A stretch of 64,000 nt of DNA, taken from contig JAFZDJ010000013.1 in NCBI GenBank assembly GCA_017561265.1, positions 1-64,000 of the forward strand, in the 5' to 3' direction. Positions within the stretch are counted from its first letter, which is position 1, and each line of letters opens with the position of its first letter. The notes under the pieces are model-generated. The model ran no database searches. It saw only the letters and a program-made list of their open reading frames with translations, and was not told the origin of the DNA. The DNA is from Bacteroidales bacterium (lineage in GTDB: Bacteria > Bacteroidota > Bacteroidia > Bacteroidales > UBA932). Shown here piece after piece: positions 16,529 to 23,253 of the stretch. A program made the position numbers and the translations under genes.

Positions 16529-17464
16529 TCAGCTGTTTTTCCATCTTACTCTCATCTGATCGCCGATGATCTCACGCACCTTAGCCACCATTTCAAGGTC
16601 AAGAGGCTCGTTCACATAAGATATGTTCTTGAGTACATTCTCCGGATTCGCACTGCTGAAAAGCGTTGTCGCAATGCGAGGATTGAGGCTTGTAGAATAC
16701 TGCACAGCCAGTTTCTCTATCGGATATCCCTGCTCTGTGCAATATGCAGCAGCCCGGGCACAGGCCTCTTTCAAAGGTTCCGGAGCCGGATGCCAGTCCG
16801 GAGTTCCTCTCTGAGAAAGAAGTCCCATCGAGAGCGGCGAAGCATTGATGACTCCGATACCTCTTTCCTCGAAGAAATCAAGATAGTCAAGAAGCAGGTC
16901 GTCGTTAAGACAATAATGGCAGAAGTTGAGTATGGATTCGATGGTACCTTCAGGAGTATTCTCCACCAGCCATTTAAGGTTCTCCGGCTGAAGGTCTGTG
17001 ATACCTACATGACTCACGACTCCTTTCTCACGAAGCTCCACCAGAGCCGGAAGAGTTTCCTCCGCCACCTGCCTGAGGTCAGTGAATTCCACATCATGGA
17101 CATTGATAAGGTCTATGTGGTCTATATTGAGTCTCTCCATGCTTTCATAGACGCTTTCCGTAGCGCGTTTTGCGGAATAGTCCCATGTATTGACCCCGTC
17201 CTTGCCGTAACGGCCGACCTTTGTCGAAAGATAATATTTATCACGAGGAATATCCTTGAGAGCCTTTCCAAGCACGGTCTCGGCCTTGAGATGGCCGTAA
17301 TAAGGCGACACATCGATGAAATTTATTCCATTCTCCACGGCCGTAAAGACCGCCCTTATGGCTTCTGCCTCATTTATGCCGCGGAACACGCCTCCGAGGG
17401 AGGATGCACCGAAGCCGAGATTGGACACGCGCATGCCTGTCCTGCCGATTTCGTTATATATCAT
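16529..17464 (-). CDS. Aldo/keto reductase, L-fucose/L-galactose dehydrogenase-like
   Basis: 311 residues from the ATG at 17464 (MIYNEIGRTGMRVSNLGFG, the usual opening); an in-frame upstream start adds 22 unlikely residues and would overlap the promoter. NADP-dependent TIM barrel with the catalytic Asp/Tyr/Lys set visible in FIDVSPYYGH and STKVGRYG. Closest in style to D-threo-aldose 1-dehydrogenase and plant L-galactose dehydrogenase, which turn the sugar into its lactone. It is the first gene of the operon, with a good promoter just upstream, and would start the oxidative pathway. Confidence 0.83.
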   Translation of the reverse strand: MIYNEIGRTGMRVSNLGFGASSLGGVFRGINEAEAIRAVFTAVENGINFIDVSPYYGHLKAETVLGKALKDIPRDKYYLSTKVGRYGKDGVNTWDYSAKRATESVYESMERLNIDHIDLINVHDVEFTDLRQVAEETLPALVELREKGVVSHVGITDLQPENLKWLVENTPEGTIESILNFCHYCLNDDLLLDYLDFFEERGIGVINASPLSMGLLSQRGTPDWHPAPEPLKEACARAAAYCTEQGYPIEKLAVQYSTSLNPRIATTLFSSANPENVLKNISYVNEPLDLEMVAKVREIIGDQMRVRWKNS

Positions 17465-17488
17465 AGTAGAAGTGTTATTAGTCACGAA

Positions 17489-17519
17489 CAAATTTATAAA
17501 AAATATTAAACCTTGACAA
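17489..17519 (-). promoter_or_regulatory. Promoter of the sugar-oxidation operon
   Basis: On the minus strand a -33 TTG (17517-17519 on +) is followed after exactly 20 bases by TAAATTTG (17489-17496), a full match to TAnnTTTG. The transcript would start near 17484, leaving a leader of about 20 bases before the ATG at 17464. Confidence 0.65.
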
Positions 17520-17574
17520 GAAAATGACATCTAATGGTTTTAGAAAACAGACCAACCAATTAATGACACATAAA

Positions 17575-18183
17575 ATGAAAAGATTTGCAATTATCGCAAT
17601 CCTCGCAGCATTCTGCGTAGGAGCGCACGCTCAGGAGAAGATTTACGATGTTAAATCAGGAAAGGTAACCATGGAAATGGACATGATGGGTCAGACAATC
17701 GTTCAGGAAATGTATTTCGATGACTATGGCGCAAAGCAGGCTACTGTAATGAACATGCAGGGTCAGAAGACAAGACAGATCACTCAGGACGGCAGCAACA
17801 TCATGATCAACGATGCAGACAAGACTGCAATGCGTATGCCTGCAATGATGAGCATGGGCGGTCAGAGCGACATCAACTGGCTCAACCTTGACGAGAAGAC
17901 TATCAAGAAGAACAAGATCCAGGAAGCTGGTGAGGAAGTGATTGCCGGCAAGACCTGCAAGAAGTACACTTACAAGGTAATGATGATGGGTCAGGCAGTA
18001 AATGCAACTGCATGGGTTTACAAGGGCATCACTCTCAAGAGCAGCTCAAGCACAGACTTCGGTGACATGGGTCAGACTGCAACCAAGGTTGAGGAGAACA
18101 TCCAGGTAGATCCTTCAATGTTCGTAATTCCTGAGGGCGTAAAGGTTCAGGATATGGACATGAGCATGATGGGCGGATTCTAA
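17575..18183 (+). CDS. Secreted Met-rich protein (DUF4412-like)
   Basis: 202 residues from ATG 17575, where a clear signal peptide begins (KRFAIIAILAAFCVGAHAQ); the frame upstream to 17524 lacks such features. The mature part is rich in methionine, with clusters such as MEMDMMGQ, MRMPAMMSMGG, YKVMMMGQ and MDMSMMGGF. The single conserved-looking Cys in AGKTCKKYTYKV is typical of DUF4412-type envelope proteins. Function unknown; the Met clusters could bind soft metal ions such as copper, but this is a guess. It is divergent from the sugar-oxidation operon and followed by an inverted repeat. Confidence 0.7.
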   Translation: MKRFAIIAILAAFCVGAHAQEKIYDVKSGKVTMEMDMMGQTIVQEMYFDDYGAKQATVMNMQGQKTRQITQDGSNIMINDADKTAMRMPAMMSMGGQSDINWLNLDEKTIKKNKIQEAGEEVIAGKTCKKYTYKVMMMGQAVNATAWVYKGITLKSSSSTDFGDMGQTATKVEENIQVDPSMFVIPEGVKVQDMDMSMMGGF

Positions 18184-18234
18184 GATTCGTGCAAATACCG
18201 GTGCAAACCGGACATTGGAAACAAAAAAGACACA

Positions 18235-18270
18235 ATGTGAATCAGATTTACTAGGTAATCTGATTCACAT
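18235..18270 (+). terminator. Perfect 14-bp inverted repeat; terminator or operator
   Basis: Arms ATGTGAATCAGATT (18235-18248) and AATCTGATTCACAT (18257-18270) around an 8-base loop. T-rich sequence follows, so it may end the Met-rich gene. It also ends four bases before the -7 element of the GH43 gene, where a repressor could bind. Both uses are possible. Confidence 0.55.
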
Positions 18271-18274
18271 GTGT

Positions 18275-18282
18275 TATTTTTG
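18275..18282 (+). promoter_or_regulatory. -7 element TATTTTTG of GH43 gene
   Basis: Full match to TAnnTTTG, 22 bases before the ATG at 18305. The -33 region falls inside the inverted repeat at 18235-18270. Confidence 0.55.
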
Positions 18283-18304
18283 TATATTACTAAAATAACG
18301 ACCA

Positions 18305-19936
18305 ATGAAAAGAATTCTGTTTTCAGCTTTGATTCCTCTCATTGCTGTGTTCACATCATGCAGCGGAAACACAACATTCGCAGAGGAAAGATCCGCAGAT
18401 AACGGCGACGGAACATTCACAAATCCTGTATTATGGAGCGATTGTCCCGATCCTGACCTCATCCGTGTCGGCGAGGACTACTATCTTGTAACCACCACGA
18501 TGCATCTCATGCCAGGTGCCCCTATCATGCACTCGAAGGACCTCGTGAACTGGGAGATCGTCAGCTATATATTCGACAAGCTTGAAGAGACTCCTAACTA
18601 CGACATGGAGGAAGGCACAGTGTACGGCCGCGGACAGTGGGCTACTTCGCTCAGATACAAGGACGGACGCTTCTTCGCTTATTTCACACCGAACGACCAG
18701 CCGCCTAAGGGATGGGTTTATTCTACTGCCGATCCGAAGACAGAGAAATGGGAGCTCTACTCGGTTCTCCCTCATTTCCATGATGCATCATTCTTCTTCG
18801 ATGACAACGGAAAGGCATACATGGTCTACGGCACCGGTATGATCCGCGAGCTCAAGCCCGATCTTACAGGCGTGCTTGAAGGCGGTCTTGACATGCAGCT
18901 CTTCGAGCGCGACAGCGAGGAAAACAGTCTTCTTGAAGGAAGCCGCATGATAAAGAAGGACGGAAAGTATTATCTCCTCATGATATCATGGCCACGCGGG
19001 GGCATCCGCAGAGAGGTATGCTACCGTGCGGACAAGATCGAAGGACCATATGAGAAGAAGGTCATCCTCGAGACACCGTTCGGCGGACTCGGTGCAGGAG
19101 TGGCACAGGGCACTATCTTCGATGATCCTCAGGGCAACTGGTATGGAATCATATTCCAGGACAGAGACGGTCTGGGACGTGCTCCTATGCTCATGCCTTG
19201 TACATGGATCGACGGTTGGCCTATGCTCGGCGATGAGAACGGAAAGGTTCCGGAAGTGATGCAGAAGCCTGTTCAGGGACAGCCGGTAAAGGGTATCACA
19301 AAGAGTGATGATTTCGATTCGCAGGAGCTCAATCTCTGCTGGCAGTGGAACCACAACCCTGTGGATGAGGCATGGTCCCTTACAGAGCGTCCGGGCTACC
19401 TCAGACTCAAGACAAACAAGGTCGTGGAAACAATCTATACAGCACGCAATACCATCACCCAGCGAATGGAGGGTCCTCAGAGCAGCGGAGTCGCAGCTCT
19501 CGACCTCAAAGGCATGAAAGTCGGTGACAAGGCCGGATTCAGTGCATTCAACAGCGATGCTGCAGTGATGACCGTAGAGTGCAGGGAAGACGGTAAATAT
19601 CTGGTTCTGACTGAGGAATCAGTGAAGCTCCACCCTCGCAACAAGGCGGTTACCGACGTGAAGAAGGAGGTGATCGAGGAGATTCCTCTCAAGAAGGACA
19701 AGATATATCTGCGCATCGATGCGGACTTCCGTCCTGGCGAGACAAGGGACATCGCAAAGCTCTGGTACAGCCTTGACAACAAGGAATGGAACAGGATGGG
19801 CGGCGACTATAAGATGAGGTTCGACTGGCAGAGATTCTTCATGGGAACCAAGTTCGCAATCTTCAATTATGCGACCCAGGAGGCAGGCGGACATGTAGAT
19901 GTCGACTTCTTCAGCTACGAAAAGATCAACAACTAA
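18305..19936 (+). CDS. GH43 beta-xylosidase/arabinofuranosidase lipoprotein with GH43_C2 module
   Basis: 543 residues. A type II signal peptide ends at Cys19 (LIAVFTSC), so the enzyme is membrane-anchored. The five-bladed GH43 domain covers ~38-330: the base is in CPDPDLI (Asp49), the pKa-modulating Asp in FHDASFF and the acid Glu in the EGSRM segment. A beta-sandwich C-terminal module (~340-543) matches the GH43_C2 type, as in GH43 subfamily 12-like xylosidases and arabinofuranosidases. It precedes a second GH43 lipoprotein by nine bases and probably shares its transcript. Expected action: removal of xylose or arabinose from arabinoxylan pieces. Confidence 0.9.
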   Translation: MKRILFSALIPLIAVFTSCSGNTTFAEERSADNGDGTFTNPVLWSDCPDPDLIRVGEDYYLVTTTMHLMPGAPIMHSKDLVNWEIVSYIFDKLEETPNYDMEEGTVYGRGQWATSLRYKDGRFFAYFTPNDQPPKGWVYSTADPKTEKWELYSVLPHFHDASFFFDDNGKAYMVYGTGMIRELKPDLTGVLEGGLDMQLFERDSEENSLLEGSRMIKKDGKYYLLMISWPRGGIRREVCYRADKIEGPYEKKVILETPFGGLGAGVAQGTIFDDPQGNWYGIIFQDRDGLGRAPMLMPCTWIDGWPMLGDENGKVPEVMQKPVQGQPVKGITKSDDFDSQELNLCWQWNHNPVDEAWSLTERPGYLRLKTNKVVETIYTARNTITQRMEGPQSSGVAALDLKGMKVGDKAGFSAFNSDAAVMTVECREDGKYLVLTEESVKLHPRNKAVTDVKKEVIEEIPLKKDKIYLRIDADFRPGETRDIAKLWYSLDNKEWNRMGGDYKMRFDWQRFFMGTKFAIFNYATQEAGGHVDVDFFSYEKINN

Positions 19937-19945
19937 CACATATTA

Positions 19946-21973
19946 ATGATTATGAAAAAGATTCTCTTTACTTTAGCTGTTTCAACTGCTCTTGCAGCTG
20001 GATGTGCTCAGTCAGTGGATCCGGTGATCGGTACCGGTAACCCATATCTCCCTCTTTGGGAGCACCTTCCTGACGGTGAGCCACGCGTATTCGAGGACCC
20101 GGACAATCCAGGTCATTACCGTGCCTACATCATCGGTTCTCATGACCTCAGATACGGAAGCTACTGCGGTCCGGACATCCGCATGTGGTCTGCACCGGTA
20201 GAAGACCTTACTGCATGGGTTGACGAAGGCCCTATCTTCACTTACAATATCGACAACCAGTGGGATGTAATGTACGCTCCTGACCTCGTGGAGGTTACAA
20301 AGAGAGACGGAACAAGAGAGTACTACCTCTACCCACACAGCCGCGGCTGGGGTCGTGAGGCTCTCGTTGCAAAGAGCGATCGTCCTGACGGTCCTTTCAC
20401 TGTGATCAACGCTACAGAGGACGGAAGAAGAGCGGTTGAGGGAAGTATCCTCGGCTTCGACCCTTCAATCTTCGTCGAGCAGATCGATGATCCTAAGGAT
20501 CCTGACTATGAGATCGGATTCAGAGCATACGGTTACTGGGGATTCCAGAGATCATCTGCTGTGGAACTTGACCAGAATACAATGTACTCGGCGAGACCAG
20601 GCGGCACATACATTCCTTACTTCATCCCTGCAAGCTTCCGTTACGGCGTGGTAAGAAAGGTTGAAGGCGTAAAGGAGTATCCTGCACTCTACAAGGACCA
20701 GAAGCCTGAGGACTTCAACTTCTTCGAGGCATCTTCTATCCGCAAGGTGGGCAACAAGTATGTGATGATCTTCTCAGGATATTCAGGTCCTGATTACGGA
20801 GTAGGCAGCTCTAACTCGACTCTCCGTTATGCATATGGTGATTCTCCTCTCGGACCTTGGAGAAGCGGTGGTGTCCTTGTCGACTCTCGCGGTATCGTCC
20901 TCAACCAGGACGGAACAGCTCTCCAGGAGACAAACGCAGCCCACAATACACACGGCTCGATCGAGCAGATCAACGGAAAGTGGTATGCATTCTATCACCG
21001 TCCTCCAAGAGGATTCGGATTTGCACGTCAGCCAATGGTAGCTCCTGTCACAATCGAGTGGGACGAGGCTCCTGTAGCTGAGGGCGGTAAGGTTGTGATC
21101 CGCGGATACGATCCTTATGCAGAGGACGGAATCTGGGATGCAAAGGCATCTAACGGCGACCACTACACAGGTGCCGAGGTCACTTCAGAAGGTTTCCAGA
21201 TCTATGGTCTCGATCCTTACAAGTACTATTCTGCTGGTTATGCATGCTACCTTTCTGATATCGGAAGCCAGCAGGATTCATGGGATATCTGGGACAACAG
21301 CATGCCTGTAGAGGTATCTGGTGGCGACATCGTAGGTTTCAAGTACTTCGGTTTCGAGGGTCTTGCTGAGGCTAAGGACGGTCTCAAGCCATTCGAGGGT
21401 GCAGTAAAGGGCAACAAGACAATGCTCAATGTATTCCTCACTCCTAAGACTGATGCTTCATTCAAGGTGAACGTATGGATCGACGGTCCATGGGACAACG
21501 AGACATGGAAGGGTACAAAGATCGGTGAGATCACAGTTCCGGCAGGTTCAGCTGAGAAGGTTACTGGCTATACAATCAACGTTGCTGACGCAGTAGAGGG
21601 CCTTGCAGGAAAGCATGCCATCTATCTCGTAGCTGAGGGCGAGGGTGACCTCTGCACTCTCATGGGACTTGGATTCACTAAGGACGGAAAGAAGATGAAC
21701 TATCCTGCAGCTCCTGTCGTAAGCATTTCAGTGAACGGTCAGGCTCTTGAAATGCCTGCAGTTCCTGTAAGATCTACAAACGGAAACGGTCTCGTAACAT
21801 ACGACCAGTATGAGGTTGAGTGCCCGCTTCCAGCAGAAGGCGCGAAGATCACTGCAAAGACAGACAACAGCAAGGTCAAGGTTCAGGTCGGTCAGATCGA
21901 GAACGGCAAGGCTGCCGTGACATTCGATTACAACGGTGTGACCAAGACTTACACTGTAGTATTTGCTGAGTAA
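19946..21973 (+). CDS. GH43-family lipoprotein with C-terminal CBM6-like domain
   Basis: 675 residues from ATG 19946; an ATG two codons later is equally possible. Lipobox LAAGC near residue 20. The N-terminal ~400 residues resemble a GH43 propeller: GEPRVFEDPDNPGHYRAYIIGSHD, YAPDLVEV, FFEASSIRKVGNKYVMIFS and NTHGSIEQINGKWYAFYHR fit the blade pattern with its acidic residues. Residues ~430-610 look like a CBM6 sandwich (GFKYFGFEGL, INVADAVEGLAGKHAIYLVAEG), and a short Ig-like tail follows. It is probably an arabinofuranosidase or xylosidase; the exact subfamily is not clear from sequence alone. It is part of a small operon with the GH43 gene before it and the nuclease gene after it. Confidence 0.82.
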   Translation: MIMKKILFTLAVSTALAAGCAQSVDPVIGTGNPYLPLWEHLPDGEPRVFEDPDNPGHYRAYIIGSHDLRYGSYCGPDIRMWSAPVEDLTAWVDEGPIFTYNIDNQWDVMYAPDLVEVTKRDGTREYYLYPHSRGWGREALVAKSDRPDGPFTVINATEDGRRAVEGSILGFDPSIFVEQIDDPKDPDYEIGFRAYGYWGFQRSSAVELDQNTMYSARPGGTYIPYFIPASFRYGVVRKVEGVKEYPALYKDQKPEDFNFFEASSIRKVGNKYVMIFSGYSGPDYGVGSSNSTLRYAYGDSPLGPWRSGGVLVDSRGIVLNQDGTALQETNAAHNTHGSIEQINGKWYAFYHRPPRGFGFARQPMVAPVTIEWDEAPVAEGGKVVIRGYDPYAEDGIWDAKASNGDHYTGAEVTSEGFQIYGLDPYKYYSAGYACYLSDIGSQQDSWDIWDNSMPVEVSGGDIVGFKYFGFEGLAEAKDGLKPFEGAVKGNKTMLNVFLTPKTDASFKVNVWIDGPWDNETWKGTKIGEITVPAGSAEKVTGYTINVADAVEGLAGKHAIYLVAEGEGDLCTLMGLGFTKDGKKMNYPAAPVVSISVNGQALEMPAVPVRSTNGNGLVTYDQYEVECPLPAEGAKITAKTDNSKVKVQVGQIENGKAAVTFDYNGVTKTYTVVFAE

Positions 21974-21976
21974 TTC

Positions 21977-22738
21977 ATGAAAAGCAAGATCATATCATTC
22001 ATTGCAGCCGGCATCATGTGTGCCGGCTGCACTTTTACACAGGACATAGACACGAGCAGAATCGAGCTTCCGGCGCTTTCCGAAGAGGATTACATCGTGG
22101 AATATGAAGGTTATACATCTTCATACGACATGTTCACCAAGACGCCTGAATGGGTGGCGTACGAGCTTACAAAGGACGAGACATACGGAGATGCTGCCAG
22201 AGAGGGTAAATTCTTCAGCCCGGACGAGCGCGTACTTCTGCCTCAGCCGGATGATTACGACTATCGTGGCTCGGGATGGACAAGAGGACACCTTGCTCCT
22301 GCTGCGGATTTCCGATGGAGCGATGACGCAATGTGGGACACATTCCATTTCACAAACTGCTGCCCGCAGGACAAGGATCTGAACGAAGGAATGTGGAATA
22401 CCTTGGAGAAGAAATGCCGTACATGGGCGCGCAGATATGGTTCAGTATATATTGTCACCGGACCTGTCATCGGGGAAAATATCTTCGGCACCATCGGAAA
22501 GAACAAGGTAACTGTACCGGACGCATTCTTCAAGGCCATCATGGTACACGACGGAAGTCGCTGGCAGTCAATTGCTTTTGTAATGAACAACAGCAGCCGG
22601 AATCCAAACATGCAGAAATGCGCGATGACAGTTGATGAGCTGGAAAAACTCACTGGATTTGATTTCTTTGCGGCTATGGATGACAACATTGAGACGGAAG
22701 TCGAAAAAAATTACAAATTGGGCTTCTGGAAGCTTTAA
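21977..22738 (+). CDS. DNA/RNA non-specific endonuclease, lipoprotein
   Basis: 253 residues. Lipobox in IMCAGCTF (Cys19) predicts a membrane-anchored exported enzyme. Catalytic motif TRGHLAPAADFRW (variant of the DRGH motif, with Thr instead of Asp; the His is the general base) and the metal-binding Asn in the NCCPQDKDLNEGMWNTLE segment match the NUC1/EndA beta-beta-alpha nuclease family. It would degrade nucleic acids outside the inner membrane, for nutrition or uptake. It starts four bases after the GH43 gene. Confidence 0.88.
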   Translation: MKSKIISFIAAGIMCAGCTFTQDIDTSRIELPALSEEDYIVEYEGYTSSYDMFTKTPEWVAYELTKDETYGDAAREGKFFSPDERVLLPQPDDYDYRGSGWTRGHLAPAADFRWSDDAMWDTFHFTNCCPQDKDLNEGMWNTLEKKCRTWARRYGSVYIVTGPVIGENIFGTIGKNKVTVPDAFFKAIMVHDGSRWQSIAFVMNNSSRNPNMQKCAMTVDELEKLTGFDFFAAMDDNIETEVEKNYKLGFWKL

Positions 22739-22746
22739 TTTTTTCT

Positions 22747-22754
22747 TAACTTTG
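22747..22754 (+). promoter_or_regulatory. -7 element TAACTTTG
   Basis: Full match to TAnnTTTG, 34 bases before the start of the small outer-membrane protein gene. No clear -33 TTG at the usual distance. Confidence 0.5.
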
Positions 22755-22787
22755 TAATCAGACTTAACTACCAAAATCTAAATAATT

Positions 22788-23216
22788 ATGAAAAGAATCA
22801 TTCTTGCAGCAGCACTCGTTCTAGGTTTCGCAGTAGCTGCAACAGCACAGCCAAAGGCCATAGGTCTCCGTGCTGGTTATGGTGCAGAACTCAGTTATCA
22901 GCATTATGTTGGCGACGCCAACTTTATCGAAGCTGACCTCGGACTTGACAGTTTCAAATTTTTCAATGTAGCAGCGACTTACAACTTCAATATTGCTGAG
23001 TTTGGCGACGGATTCAGATTCTACGCAGGACCTGGCGTTGCCCTCGGACTTGCTGAATCCATTCACATAGGAATCGCAGGACAGGCTGGAATCGAGTATA
23101 ACTTCAATATTCCTCTTCAGCTCTCCCTTGACGTCAGACCTCAGCTCGGCCTTGTAAACGAGGCATTCGGCATCTGGGGCTGGTATCCACACCTCGGTAT
23201 CCGCTACAAGTTCTAA
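22788..23216 (+). CDS. Small outer-membrane beta-barrel protein
   Basis: 142 residues with a clear signal peptide (KRIILAAALVLGFAVAATAQ). The mature part is made of alternating amphipathic strands (IGLRAGYGAELSYQHY, NVAATYNFNIA, FRFYAGPGVALGLA) and ends in YKF, a C-terminal aromatic as in outer-membrane barrels; about eight strands fit the size. It is a porin-like or OmpA/OmpW-like small barrel of unknown role. It has its own promoter and is followed directly by a bidirectional terminator. Confidence 0.75.
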   Translation: MKRIILAAALVLGFAVAATAQPKAIGLRAGYGAELSYQHYVGDANFIEADLGLDSFKFFNVAATYNFNIAEFGDGFRFYAGPGVALGLAESIHIGIAGQAGIEYNFNIPLQLSLDVRPQLGLVNEAFGIWGWYPHLGIRYKF

Positions 23217-23220
23217 GCTA

Positions 23221-23250
23221 AAAAAAAGCTCCCGGCCGGGAGCTTTTTTT
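23221..23250. terminator. Bidirectional terminator, perfect 30-bp palindrome
   Basis: Seven A, then GCTCCCGG and its complement CCGGGAGC, then seven T. It serves both the outer-membrane protein gene (+) and the LamG lipoprotein gene (-), whose stop is four bases away. Confidence 0.93.
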
Positions 23251-23253
23251 GTA

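Noticed and set aside
16352..17509. 385-codon open frame opposite the aldo/keto reductase
   Set aside because: Shadow of the real gene on the other strand; composition is unlike a protein and no domain is seen.
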